64,000 bases of DNA from contig LSYV01000008.1 of the NCBI GenBank assembly GCA_001584585.1, forward strand, positions 2,950,970 to 3,014,969, given 5' to 3'. Made by a program: the position numbers and the translations under genes. Positions 1 through 11,778 of this stretch are shown one piece after another. Each line of letters starts with the position of its first letter. Position 1 is the stretch's first letter. The stretch comes from Gonium pectorale (taxonomy: Eukaryota > Chlorophyta > Chlorophyceae > Chlamydomonadales > Volvocaceae). Below the pieces are notes generated by a model. It worked only from the letters and a program-made list of their open reading frames with translations. It was not told the DNA's origin and made no database searches.

Positions 1-2170
1 CGTCGCGCGGTCTACCGGGGGATGGCGAAGGCGCTATGCTAGGCGTTGTCGACAGCCGTTAAGAAGAGAAGAGGAACGCAAAAGTGCTCGCTGGGTCGCC
101 GAGGCAGACCCAGCGAAAGGCAGTGACGAGGCCTCTCGCACTCAGACTCGCAACCTGCGACCAGACCGCAAAACAACGAGCACAAGGAGTAAAGGGTGGG
201 GAGATGAGGCACTGCCGAGGCTGCGATCAGCACAGAGTTCGCGCATGTTCGGCAGCGAGCTAGTCAGGCCAAATGTACAAACACCACCAAGCCGCAGCTG
301 CTACCCCTCCGCTGTGGCCTGCATGTTCATGCTTTGGCGAAAAGGAATGCGGTGTGTGCGCGCGTTCAAGTCACGGAGGAGGAATGGGCTTTGGGAACCC
401 TAGAGACTCCACGCGAGACCGGACAACGCCAGGCGCCATCCCTCGGCCGTCAGGCAGCCAGCATAAGGCACTAGAGGGGCTCAACGCGCGCAGGCTCGAC
501 GCGCCTGGAGGGCTGCCAAACCAAGAGGCGCTGAGCAGGCGTCGGCGGCGAGCCTGGTACCCACCACTCGATCGGAGGCCGCCGGATTGCAGCGCCAGCT
601 GGAACAAGTCCTGCCTTTGGTGGCTGTCTTCAGAGAGCAATATCGTGTGTCTAGCTGCAGCACGTGAAGAACCGAAAGCGCAGTGCCGCAAAAAGCCCTG
701 TAGGTGGTCGAAGTAAAGCAACGTGTTCCAAGACTAGTCAAGCGGATGTATGTTTCTCCCAGTCTGCAGAGGTCCGCGATCTGTGAGCGGATTAATGCGT
801 AGGGATGTACGGAACCGGGTGGGACAGAGAATAATTGTTGTAATTAAGCGATATCAAGCAACCGCAGCCAAAAGTTCACCAGCAAGTCCTTTCTGCCGCC
901 GAGCTGCCCCACATCGCCCGTCCGTATACGCGTAGCATCTCAGTATGCCTGGCACAAGAGCACCGGGATCGGTCCAAAGGACTTCAGTTCTACCCGACCT
1001 CGATAGCGGCAACGATAGCGCGGTAAAAAGCGACCCACGGGTCACTTGCCCGGACGGCAGGAAGCCGCCCACACAGCGCGCATGCAACTCCGATCGAAGG
1101 CCTTGCCTGGACGGACTGATCCGAACAACGCGCGGTTGGCTGTGTGGTGCACCGCCCTACCACGGGAGAGCACAAAAGCGGCACACACTGCTGGCCATGC
1201 TCCGAGCCAGGTTACCTAGTGTTTTTCGTTGGCAGGTGAACGTAACGTGTTCGAAGTGTGTTGAAATGGAACGACGCATATGACGAGCGTAAGCGCGAAA
1301 GTGATGGTGTTGTTGTAGGACGCAGCTCCAGAGGGATTCGAAGGGGTGATGTCCCTGCATGTTAGTTCGGCGGCGACCACCACCGTAGCCCCCGATGCGG
1401 CCCGCAATTCTCGCACTCGTTCGAAGTGTGTGTGTGTGTGTGAGGGGCAGGAGGACAGAGATACGTTGTGGCAGGGCACGGTGAGCCGCGACACCCCGGG
1501 AAAGTAACCGGCCACGGCTGTAAGCCCGCCATGGGCAAAAGCCTGCGTGACTTGAGGATTGCACATGATAGCCCCATTATCCGCCCGACATTGGGGAATT
1601 CGCACACCAGTGACTGATAATGTCATCACCAAATCGAGGTCGCCGCATGGCGATTGATCAATATCCACAGCAAGGGAGTAGCGAACAGGCCGTACCAACG
1701 GAGTATACGGACAGTACGGCCTTGAGGGTATCCGAGACGCGCCGCCCGCACCCACGCACATATGCTCCAGGGTGCCGATCTTGGCCGTGAAGGCCGTGCT
1801 GCTTAAGCTGAACGGAGGCCCAGCGCACTTCCGGCGGCCCACACAAAATGCCATCCAAACCTGTGGCTCCGTGCATCTCGAGCATGTGTCGAGCAGAGAG
1901 GAGCACTTCACCTTTCATCGCATCACACACCTCGCTCGGAAGGAACACTCACGCCGGCACGCCAGCAGGATGAGAGCCCATGCCAGCCCGTGTCCGTTCC
2001 CCTAGCATGCGATATGAGGTTAGTGCCCGTTCGCCCAGCCTGCCACCCGTTCCAATGCCGCAACGCAGCTGAAACGGCATCGTACTGCCGACATACGGCG
2101 CACGTACGCCGGGCGAAGTAGCACGTGCACAGCCAGAGTGCTGCCCGCCATGCACCGCGCATGTACCGCC
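1..2170. other. Gene-poor left end
   Basis: I see no open frame here with family motifs, splice-consistent continuation or sustained codon bias. Short frames exist on both strands but overlap each other and look like GC-rich shadows. The one small repeat is a GT dinucleotide run at about 1427-1442. The segment may hold the 3' untranslated region of the ankyrin gene, which is transcribed leftward and ends at 2171. Confidence 0.5.
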
Positions 2171-4126
2171 TTACACGCGTCGCCGCAGGCGGTGGGCACA
2201 TAGCAGCAACAGCGCAGCCTGCCGTCCTCTGGTCCTTTCCACGGCGGCCGCCTGCGCGGCTTCGTAGCAGCCGAGGGGGCAGCCTGTCTTCAGTAGCCAG
2301 CGCAGCATGGGCACGGGGGCCCGTCGCGCTGCATCTGCAACGAGGACCCCCGCCGGGCCCCAGGGCACGCCCATCCGCCGCAGCAGCCGCGCCGTGGCCA
2401 GGTCGCCGTTGCGGCAGGCATAACGGTACGGTTCACCGAGGTCCTGCGTGCAGGTTCACAGAAAAGTACATGGGTAAGACTATCAGTCGTGGGCGTTCAG
2501 CACAAACCTAACAAGAAACCGGGCTCTATGCGCATTCTTGGCGGAGATCCCCTGCTACCAGACCAATGCGACTCCAGCGCATCGCCCATCAGCCCCTCAC
2601 TCCGTGCCCTCACTCTCACCGCGCCCCTCGCACCCTCTCCTTCGGAGAGCAAGACGCGGACCTTGCGCACCATAGGCTATGATGCCGATGCTGTTATGCA
2701 ACGGCTCAAAGGTCTCAAACAGAGCGGAGGCTCAATGGGGATTCAACCAACTACAGGCCAGAATTGCGACATCCAACTTCAACGAGAGGCGCGCTCCCAG
2801 CCCGCCTCGCACCGCAATGGGCCAGCTGTACACCGCGACGAACTCCACCGCCGGCTCGCATCCAGAGTATGCGGCGTACGCGACGGCAAGAGGGCTCATG
2901 CCACAGCCGCGCAGCTGCAGCCACCACAGCAGCTCCATGTTGCCTGACTCGGCCGCGACGCAGAAGAGCTGCTCGTCCATCCCAGCTGCCTTCACGCCCA
3001 GCGTCTCCACCAGCCAGGTCACGACGTGCGTGTGCCCGCCGCGCGCAGCCTCCAAGGCGCTCCCACCAAGCGGGAAACCGGCGGCGTGCAGCGCCTGCAG
3101 CGCTGTCAAGTGGCCGCCCTTTGCAGCGAGCTGAGCAGCGACAGAGTTAGGGTCGCCTACGGGCACGCCGGCCTCACCCAGGAGGTATTGCAGCGCCGCC
3201 ACGTTGCCCACCTCCGCAGCGGCCTTGACTGCAGCTGACCCCATGGGGTAGCCCCGGCCCCTCAGCCACGCCAGGCGGGCAGCCGCGTCGGAGCTGGCAG
3301 CGGCCTTCATGGCTGGCCCCTCGCCGGGGAGGCAGCCCCGCGCCTCGAGCCACTCCACCTTGGCAGCCCAGTCAGGCGTGGGGCTGCCGGCTGCCGCCGC
3401 CAAGGTTGCCTCCTTGGCGCTGTAATCGAGCTCGCGCCACTTCTTCAACAAGCGCTGCCGAGTGGACTCCCGAGTTGACTCCAGAGTGGACAGGAGGCAG
3501 CCGTGCGCCGCGCCCGCAAAGACCTTTGTGAACGTCTCCGGCAGGACCTCGCGCACTTTCAACTGCGACCGCCGCTCCAGTAGCCAGTCCACCAGCTCAG
3601 TGTGGCCACCGCGCGCCGCCTCGCCCGCCCCGCACGAGCTCCAGATGAGGCCCAGGCCCAGCAGCCACGCGCACACGTGCTGGTGGCCCCCGCCCGCCGC
3701 GGCAGCCAGAAGCCCGCTGCCCTCGGTCCCCTCGTTGACCGTCGGGCAGCCCCGCTGCAGCAACCACATGCACGACTTCAGCTTGCCTGCCGCTGCGGCC
3801 GCCTCGAAAACCCCATACGTCAGCAGGCAGCCAGCCACCTGCACCGACACGACCAGGTTGCCGACCACGCCGGTGGCCGCCGTGAGGCTCATCAGCTGCC
3901 GACGCTGCTTGAGCGTCAGCAGTCGCGTCGAGCCCGACTGGAGCCAATGCGCCGCAAACGCATGGCGCGGCACGGGCTGCCACAGCCTGATGGTTGTGTA
4001 TGCCGGGCTGCTGAAGTACGCCGCTGCAGCCTTGTTGACCAGGCGGAAGCTCGGGACCTCATTTGGTTCCAGCAAGCTGACGATTTTCTCTGCCAGTTCG
4101 GGTAGTAGCTGCGGCCACACGCACAT
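2171..4126 (-). CDS. Ankyrin-repeat protein, two exons
   Basis: Exons 4126-2813 and 2443-2171 give 528 aa. The first frame can be read on to 2732, but the better model splices a GTGCGA donor after 2813 to a CAG acceptor before 2443. Both are phase 0, and the second exon restores ankyrin helices (YACRNGDLATARLLRRMGVP, then PMLRWLLKTGCPL). The N-terminus (about residues 5-55, with LLPELAEKIVSLLEPNEV and FRLVNKAAAAYF) resembles the F-box-like segment that opens the large ankyrin families of chlamydomonadalean algae. The middle has at least eight degenerate repeats of the form AAxGGHxxxxxWLLxxGCP. Such proteins are protein-interaction scaffolds; the partner is unknown and there is no catalytic domain. 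The ATG at 4126 is the first methionine of the conserved start. Family assignment is firm, the exact 3' splice somewhat less so. Confidence 0.85.
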
Positions 4127-4554
4127 TCCCGCACCGATCTGCTGCTTCCGGTTCTACTGCTTGGCCGCTCGGGCTCACAGATATCAGAGAACAGCCTGCA
4201 AGGCTTCAGGGGCTCTGTTTTGCGCTCATATTTGTGACAGAAGCCAGCTGGATTGAACAAGCTTGTGCGTACCCTCGGTGCCAGAACAAGACTGCAACTA
4301 GGTGTCTAATTGAGCGCGTTCCTGCTCTCCTCAAGCTCAAACTTTTTTCCAGCCTAGTCAAACCTTATTTGTGGTCCAACTTTGGCCCTACTGTTGGTAA
4401 GTACTCGTACCGTCCAACTGTACCCGGACCGTACCGCGAAACCCGCCTTCTGGGTCTGGGGGAAGCAAACACCGTGAACTCACTCGCCGTTACCAACATC
4501 ACTCTGTCTCTGCCTCGCTAAACATCGAGCACTGGACCCTTGAGCCCTTAAACA

Positions 4555-4600
4555 CCTGCTCCAGCAGCCAGTTCAGCATGGGCTTTTCTGGGCTATTGGC
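4555..4600 (-). pseudogene. Tiny ankyrin-like fragment
   Basis: Read on the minus strand, about 14 codons spell EKPMLNWLLEQVFK, which resembles the helix motif PMLRWLLKTG in the nearby ankyrin gene. There is no start and no extension of the frame. It lies beside the SYLF exon relic, so this stretch seems to collect gene fragments. Chance similarity cannot be excluded at this length. Confidence 0.3.
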
Positions 4601-4858
4601 CTGCTAGCTGCGTGCATGCTGGAAGCCTGACGCGGCCTCCGTGCCCTACGTGCGGAATTCTACGGATTCTGTACGGTTCCACCCATCCCAGCCAGCATGC
4701 AGCAGCCTCAGCTGTACCCAGTGCAGGTGCCCGAACTGGATCCATCAGTTGGCTTGCACGTCTCGCGCCGCGTCACATGCGCGCGCAGCAGTCCCCCGGC
4801 CCGGCCGGAGGCGAAGAGCCGCTCTGTAATTGCCTAGCGAAGCCAATTAATTCGCACC

Positions 4859-5078
4859 CGAGCCAGCCACCCAGCTGTATCCCGACGGCCCATTTGGACA
4901 GCTTGACGAATACGGGAGCGGACAGGGCAAAGCCTCCCCGAGCCTCCGGGCAGCCCTCCTCCACGCCTCCCTCGGCAGTCCCGCCTCCACCGCCGCCGCC
5001 GCGGCGCAGCACCCGCGGCTCCGTGGCCGGACTCGAAGCCAACCAGTGCGCAGGCCCTTGTGGGAGAGGCATCAGGGT
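4859..5078 (-). pseudogene. Relic of SYLF-gene exon 2
   Basis: The minus strand encodes GGFALSAPVFVKLSKWAVGI followed by QLGG, and upstream a decayed RVLRRGGGG tract. This is the second exon of the two SYLF genes at 22.8-31.0 kb. About 70 bases (near 4868-4938) match the exon of the 24.7-24.9 kb gene base for base. Towards the exon's 5' side the match falls apart: the HSHKGAALxGFESGHGAAFR segment reads LASSPATEPR and similar. No start, no flanking exons and no intact frame are present, so it is a dead fragment. The bases just outside the donor side resemble the intron of the 30.3 kb gene, so some intron sequence was copied too. Confidence 0.85.
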
Positions 5079-5167
5079 GTGCTTCGCGGCGGAAGGGGGC
5101 GGCGGCGCAAGCATTGCTCACAAAGCACACATCACGCTTGTTGTACGCACTTTGGGCCCATATCCTC

Positions 5168-5203
5168 CGTACAGCCGTACAGCCGTACAGCCGTACAACC
5201 GTA
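5168..5203. repeat. GTACAGCC microsatellite
   Basis: Four to five near-perfect copies of an 8-base unit (GTACAGCC, the last drifting to GTACAACC) lie directly next to the SYLF relic. No coding role is seen. Confidence 0.85.
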
Positions 5204-6689
5204 TCCAGAACATGGAGTCAGGTGTAGCAAAGCCCTCGAGCAGTGACGGACACTCCGAAGCTCTCCCTGGCCTCGTGCTGTCGCTGCGACCCATGCGTGA
5301 GTCAGATCGGTCAGCACCTCCTGCCTGGCGCCCATCTAGTTATTTCTTTCGGGCGTGCGCACTCACGCACTCGGCCCGACGCGGGGCTCGTCTCCAAGGC
5401 TACCAGCGCACCACCAGCCCGGAAGCAGAATCGGCCCATCCAGCGGGCAGCCGGGGCAGGCTCATGCAGGGCCCGGAACCAAACCTAGTGGTGCTCTGTG
5501 CAGTGTCAGTGCCAAACAGCATCAACGGTGTGCGAGCACCGCAAGCGCGAGATGGAGCTGGTGCCGCAAGGGTGTGTACCGTGCAGCGGGAAGCGAGAAT
5601 GCCTGCCATAACGGTTGGCCAGAGCGAGGCCAACCGTTAACTCGAACTGCTCTGACATACCGCGGGAGTGGGAAATAGACGCACTCGGATGCGAGGGCGG
5701 CCAGGAAAAAAACCAGTACCCTTTTGGATCCTAACAATAACGGTCTGCCTCCGGTCGCAAGACACAGATTTAAGAGCTATGGGCTCTTGGGCCATCCTTT
5801 TCCAGACCGGTTCTGGCAGGCTCGGTCCTTCTCCGTTCGCATCGAGCGTCATCGAGCTGGCCTCGAGGCCTCACTCCAGGGAGGCTGTCTCCAGGGAGGG
5901 CCATTTTCTCCCATTACTTCACTCATGGTTGTAGAGGTTTTGGCAACAACTCGTGAACGTGCAAGTCCTTGCCTATTCGAGCAACTTGACCTCTGCGACA
6001 GAGTGTTCCGGACAGGGCCCGAGAGTCCCTTGCAGTACTACGTTTGTAAGCCCTGAGGATGTGTGTTTATGGCCCCTTGAGTCCCTGAGCAACCCAGGCA
6101 CAAGCATCTGACTAAGGCAGTGCGCAGTGCACCTCTGCCGCTGTCGTGCGCTCTCTGTGCACTCGTGAAGTGAAGGCCAGGAGTTTGGCGGAACCGAAAG
6201 AAGGCTAGGGATCGGGTGGAAACGAAAGAAGGCTCGGAGAAAGGCGTGTTAAAAGAAGGCACGGCTTAGGTGGGAGTGTGCGTGGCACACTGGTTATCCC
6301 CTCTTCTGAGCTACCCGTCAACAATTACGCTACGCTTCCGCATCTCGATACTCTTCTACGGACGACGTGCTACGACATCCATTACTTCATCTGCTGGACA
6401 ACACCGACAGCTATCTCGTCTGCCTACAGCTCGGTGGTTGGAGAGGGTGCTAACTAGGCCTTCGTCATCACACGGGGGCCTAGGGGGCGAGCCCGACAGA
6501 GCAAAGATCCTGTGGGTCCGGGCGAAAAACTTCGGCTAGGAAGTTTGTGGACGTCCGGCCCCTTCGGGAACGCCACATATCGTGCAAGGTCTGTTGAAAT
6601 CATGGTTCTCGGGCGGGCTGACCATCTAAGAGATGGGTCTAACCTGTGCTTACGGGTTTGCAAGCGCTACCGAAAGTCCGAGGTGCCAG

Positions 6690-7180
6690 GCGTAGGCGAT
6701 GGCGGGCGAGGAGACCTAGTAAACGAGCAGACGGGCCCTCCTTGTGGGGGCGGGACGAAAGTCACATGCCTTGCATTGTACCCGCCCGCCCTACTGGAAA
6801 AGTCGCAAAAATAAAAAGAACCAGAAACGGTGAAGGCCGCGGTCGCGCCTTCGGGTATGTATAGAAAAGAGGACCAGAAACGGGGAAGGTAGCCTCTACG
6901 GAAAAGAGAAACCTGCACAGAAAGTGGGAGCCCGCCTCTACGGCCATACACGCCCGAAGGCGTGACGTTTCCAATAGGGCGGGCAGGTACAGAGCAAGAC
7001 ATGTGACGGTCGTCCCGCCCCCCCACGGACATACACACCCGAGGATGTGATGTTTCTAGCAGGGCGCCGAGTACAGGCCATGGCAGGCGAGGTATACGAG
7101 CAGGCGGGCCCTCCGCCTGTGTATGATCGTAAAGGCGGGCTCCCTCTTTCTCTTGCAGATTTTTCTTTCCTCTCGTCCCT
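6690..7180. repeat. Nested foldback repeat cluster
   Basis: At least three inverted pairs are interleaved. The segment at about 6741-6806 is the reverse complement of 6961-7027 (shared core GTCACATGxCTTGC and CCGCCCTAxTGGAAA). The segment at about 6893-6955 is the inverse of 7118-7177 (core AGGCGGGCTCCC). A short pair, 6844-6863 and 6941-6962, shares GCCTTCGGGxxTGTAT. In addition 6697-6735 repeats directly at 7079-7117. The arms have diverged by several substitutions and small gaps. It looks like overlapping copies of one non-coding element in both orientations; no transposase frame is present. Confidence 0.75.
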
Positions 7181-7842
7181 GAGGAGCCAACGGTATGCTC
7201 CCGTGCAACAGGGCCGTGTACGGCAACTGCACTCATAACCCAACCCTGCGGGGTTCCTGCCATCTCGAGTAAGCCTTTTCGCTCTGCTACACTGGTACCA
7301 ATCTCCTTCGTTAGCCGATTTGTGGGGTTCGAATTCCACCAGCGGCAACGTTCCTGGGCGCGTGCGAACTGTGCTGAGGGAGTAAACACTCCATCATTCT
7401 CAACCCCGGGGGTGTGGCGACTCCCATGGTAAGGACCCGAGCCTCCCAAGGCTTCCGCATCCGAGTTCCAATACCCATGGTTCAGACGAGGACGGCAACT
7501 GCACTCATAACCCAGGCGTCACTGAAGGGTTTGTGCTGGGCGCTCTTGCCGTCGCTTCCACGGGTCTGTCGGCGATCTGTATCTATCATCTAAGCGGGCA
7601 GCCCGCCAACCCAGAGCGAACAAATTTTCGCTGACTGAAAACAGGATCGTGGCAAGTGCTCTACCTCACAGAGCGGCTGTATGGCGACAGCGCCCTGCTT
7701 AGCCTGCTGGTTGAACGCCGAAACTGCCGAAACCACCGCGCCAATGGAGACTGGCACGGGAGCGCCAAGCACTTACGACCACCAGGAGGATCGAGATGCG
7801 GAAGACGGAAAGCGTTGTTGAACTGTAGACGAAGCTGACGCA

Positions 7843-7870
7843 CGTAAACACCGCTGCGCTGGTGTTTACG
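7843..7870. repeat. Perfect 10-bp hairpin
   Basis: Arms CGTAAACACC and GGTGTTTACG pair perfectly around the 8-base loop GCTGCGCT. There is no T-run or adjacent gene end that would make it a terminator, so its role is unknown. Confidence 0.8.
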
Positions 7871-8298
7871 CCTTGAAGCCGAGCCCTAGGAAGGGGCGTG
7901 CCGAATGGCGCCTTGGCGAAGCCCAGAGCAGGATCTTGAGGCGACGCACACAGGGTTACAGATACGTAGACGCAGGGACTATCGGGCCCTGAACCGGAAC
8001 CGTTGACTGCTAGCCAAAGGTCGTGCGCACACGCGTCTTATGGACTTGGTCAATAGCACCAAACATGGTCTGTTGGGTATCGCTGGTTGAAGGCCCCGGG
8101 GCTGACAGCCCCTTAAGTAGGCCAGCCCCTGCGATACAACCCGCCAGTACCGCCAACCAAACCCTAGTAGGATGGTCCCGGAACACAAGATACGGGCCAC
8201 AGCGAATCCTACCATGGTCTCGGAAAGTACCGGCAGATGTACCGGCAGACCCTACAATGGTCCCGGAAGGGCCTGGTTTCGGGGCATCCTGTTCCTGC

Positions 8299-8322
8299 AC
8301 ACGGGCCTGCAGGGTACTGCAG
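8299..8322. repeat. Perfect 10-bp hairpin, 4-base loop
   Basis: Arms GGGCCTGCAG and CTGCAGGCCC enclose the 4-base loop GGTA. It lies among short degenerate repeats (8172-8345), and no gene end is nearby. Confidence 0.8.
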
Positions 8323-9756
8323 GCCCGGTTCCGGAGCATCCCCTTCGGTATAATGAAATGCCACCCTTTCCTGGAAGACCAGCATCCGAAGCTATGCCCA
8401 GGCCGCCCGCCTTCCAAGCACCTACACTCGAGCCACCAACAGGGCCCTGGGCAGCCGGCACCAGCCTGAAACGCACAGCTCAGTCACTAGACAGCAAGGT
8501 GCCTCCACCTATACACACATGCACTTCGCGCCACTCAAGCGTCCGCAGCCATTCCGTACTACGGGAATGGTAAGTACGTAAACTCAGCTTTTTGGTGCCT
8601 TCGCAACTATTTTTGCTTCGGCTTTTGCTAATAGAGAAGTCAGGGACCCCAGGGGCCACTTGCCGCACCAAACCGACGAGTCATGGCGAGCTGCCTTACC
8701 TCCAACACCGCCTAAAATACATCCACAACCTATGTTGATACATAGCAAGGCTTAGGAAGTCAGTAGAATGCACCGGCACTGCCTCACAACTACGTGTCCG
8801 GACACTCATCGTGGCATCCCTACATGGCATGTCACACACCTCCAGACCGGCACTCGTGGCCGTACCAACGCACGTCACGCTCCAATGTTGCCGTAAACCC
8901 GCCGTACAAGACCTGCCGACACGCTGGGCGAGACTGCGCCACCCATATGGCCGAGCTGGACCGCTTTTACGACGCGCTGCTGCAGCGAGTCCGGGCGAGC
9001 AATTTCAAGATGTCTCTGCGTAAGCGAGCAATCAAGTTGACACCGCTCCGCCTATGATAATCAAACTGCAAAAAACATGTGATCACCGTTCTTTACCGAT
9101 ACAGCTAATGAAAACGCGTACCGGCAACGATACAACCACCTCTGTAGTCGCCACAGACTTCCACTCACAAGGATGGGATCGATTGGAGCAAGGCGCACCA
9201 GGGAGTTTCCCAAATCACATTCCTCAAAATATCGCGAGACGCAGCGGCAATGCGCATGCCGTTGAAAAGCATAATGATAACTGTCGGCTCAAATCACAAA
9301 TGCGCCCGCAAATACACAGAAGGCCTTTGAGCAAAATCCCACAGGGAGGAGCCACGAATCCACCTGCACGATCATTGCGGAACAGCTGCAGCGTCCAGGG
9401 TCCATGCTGACTTAGATAATCAATAACGCTGGAATCCGTGGAACATGAGCCCGACGTACAGGGTCTGGCAAAGCGCAGGACTGTGCTGCACCACCCTTGA
9501 CCTTCACCATAGTACGGGACAGATTTGCTAACCCACGCAAGAGTTCACTTTCAAGCCCCACGCTCATAAAAGCCAGCGATCCACCAAGAGACTCAAACCC
9601 AATGTGCCACCCATCGAGAGATGATACCATGTGCCATCGGACGCGCCGCTGCAGGGACGTGGAAGTCCCCGGCTACAAAAATGCACGAATAGAAGCAATA
9701 AGAACAGATGAACAATGACCTACTGGCAGCACGATGACTTTTCACCCAGATCAGTC

Positions 9757-11443
9757 TCAGATCAGGTGCAACGTACCAGTGAACGAGCCCGCTGCCCCCT
9801 CTCCAGCCTCCGTCACAAATTCTTGCGCACCGGACAACCTGTACCCCGGGTGGCCGCCCGCAACGACTGCAAACTCTCGCACGGAGCCCATGGCGTGTTG
9901 CCTAAGCGACTGTGCGCGCGACAATTGAATCGGGGCCGCCCCGACCCCAGCCCCAGCCGTTGCTGGTGGCACTACCATGCCCGTAAGCGAACCGCCCAGG
10001 CGTCCTCCAGCTGACAAGCCGGTGTAACGCAATGAGCGGCTGCGCATGGGCGTGTTGACCACCATTGCCTGGTGTGCGCTGCCACCGGATGACTCCGTCG
10101 TCATACCAGAGGCGGTCGGCAGGCAGCTCAGCTGGGTCGTTGACGACTCCCGTGTGCAGCACGACACGCTGGACTCGCGCCGCGCCACCAGCTGCTGGGA
10201 CATTGTACCGGAGTTCACAGCGGTCTCATCCGCATCCCCAGCCGCGGTCAGGAAATGCGTGGTGGCAGAGGAAAGGGACATGGGGCGCAGGGCCGCCGCC
10301 GAGTTGGGAGGCGACGCAATACCCAGCTGGCTCCTGGAGATCTGAAGCCGGCCCACCGCCGGCAGGTTGACGCTGGCGGCAGGAGAGGACGCACCGGGGC
10401 AGGACGGCTGCTGGGGCTGCAGGGACGCGGTTGGTGACATGAACGGGCTGACGCCCAGGTCGATCGAGCGGCGGGAAAAGGACTGCCGGCGGCCCTCGAG
10501 TGCCGGCACCACACCGTTCTCCGCCAGGGCCGCCAGCGTCGTGGGGTCAAGAGAGCTGCGGCGCGCCGCCACTGCTACCAAGCTGGTGGACGCACGCCGC
10601 TGTGTCCTCTGCCCCATGGGGGACAGTGGCAGAATGTCAGGGAGCACCTGCGGCAGAGCAGAAGGCACGCAAGCAAAACGGCATATAGATATAAGAGATC
10701 CCAACCATGAACGTCGGACAGTGTTCTGCATGAAACACCAGCCCGGCTTCCTTGCTCTCACCTAGCGCGCTGGCCTCAACCTCCGCATGTACCCGGCCTC
10801 GAACCCCCCCTTTTCCACATACCTGCGGCAGTGTAGAGGCTGAAGGCAGGGCGGCGGAGGATACGGGCGACTCTGCGTTCGAAGATTGCTGGAACGGCCC
10901 GGCGGAGGCCGCCGCTTCGAGGCTGACAGGCTGCACCGAGAATTGCTCGGCACTGCTTCGGCGTGGCGCCCCATGCGCAGTGCCTAGATTGTATGAAGAA
11001 GGGCGCTCGGTCGGTCGCAGCTCGAAAGACACGCGAGCGAACTGTTTGCTCATCCGGCGACCCCCGAAACTTGCAGCACGGGCTGGCGCATCTGAGTCAT
11101 CATCATCGCGATTGAATGCCAGGGATACAATATAAGGGCGCCGCACGCCGACCTCGGCGGTCGGCTCCTCATGGTCAACGTGCGCTTTCCGGCGGTGGAA
11201 TAGTCGCACAAGCCTCTGCTTGAGGCCGGAGGCAGCTGAGGAGCCATAAGGGGTCTTGGAAGGCTCTTCTTCTGCGCAGTAGTCAGGTTTGGCAGGTGCA
11301 CCGCTCTCCTCCAGCGGGGTGCGCTCCTGTAAACTTTCTTCAAGCTCTGTTAGAAAGCGCCTAGACCTCTCATACTCAGCCCCAAGTTCCGCCAGGAGCG
11401 ATGAGGTGTTAACAACCGGCACCTCAGCCATGCATGGGTGCAT
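9757..11443 (-). CDS. Ser-rich disordered protein, unknown function
   Basis: Exons 11443-10823 and 10647-9757 give 503 aa (499 if the second ATG, at 11431, is used). The intron has a GTATGTGG donor and a TCTGCCGCAG acceptor, phase 0. The N-terminus (about residues 5-45) could form a short acidic coiled coil. The rest is low-complexity, rich in Ser, Ala and Pro, with no membrane segment or recognised domain. Several basophilic-kinase consensus sites stand out (RRAST, RRSS, RRQSFSRRS, RRESS), so it may be a heavily phosphorylated scaffold or the tail of a signalling protein. I do not recognise the family. More exons upstream are possible, although the ATG at 11443 is a reasonable start. A single sustained long frame on both sides of a clean intron supports it being a real gene. 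Confidence 0.65.
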
Positions 11444-11778
11444 AAGAAGGCGTCAAGTTCGTTGCAAATATTATGATAGATGTTGACACCAAGCGGCCAA
11501 GCTGAGATGAAAACGGATGCACTTTTCCCATTACGTTACCCTTGTCGTAATTGTGAGTTATAATACTCATGCCCGCGCGTGGCCGCTCTCTGATGGCTCA
11601 AGGCTTGTTCGCAAAGGCGTCTGGGGTTCTTGAGTGCCCGAAACGCAAGGCGCACGGTTACAATTGCAGCAGAGGGTTTCCCTCTGCTCTGATTGTTCGC
11701 GATTTATTTCCTGACCATCATGCCTTCCTGGCCCCGGAGCGGCCTCGGAGTTTCGCCGCTGACCAACGAACTCCCTTG

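Larger units (their letters stand above)
5210..9756. other. Gene-poor, repeat-bearing interval
   Basis: No frame here is convincingly coding on either strand. What can be supported is structural: a foldback repeat cluster at 6.69-7.18 kb, a perfect hairpin at 7843-7870, a perfect hairpin at 8299-8322, and short degenerate direct repeats of ATGGTCCCGGAA type near 8172-8270. A short frame at about 8947-9040 (+) faintly recalls a reverse-transcriptase segment but is too short to call. Confidence 0.5.

Noticed and set aside
2732..2812. Extension of the ankyrin frame to a stop at 2732
   Set aside because: The last ~26 codons lose the ankyrin pattern, while splicing at 2813 to 2443 restores it in phase.
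4612..5640. 342-codon plus-strand frame
   Set aside because: It runs antisense across the SYLF relic and through the microsatellite; the coding signal is on the minus strand.
7318..7345. tRNA-like T-arm (GGTTCGAATTCCAC)
   Set aside because: No matching 5' acceptor stem, D-arm or anticodon arm is found 70-90 bases upstream; chance or a dead fragment at best.
8947..9050. Gypsy reverse-transcriptase-like frame (AELDRFYDALLQRVRASNF)
   Set aside because: The resemblance to the helix after the catalytic Asp pair is loose, no DD motif or flanking domain is visible, and the frame is only about 35 codons.
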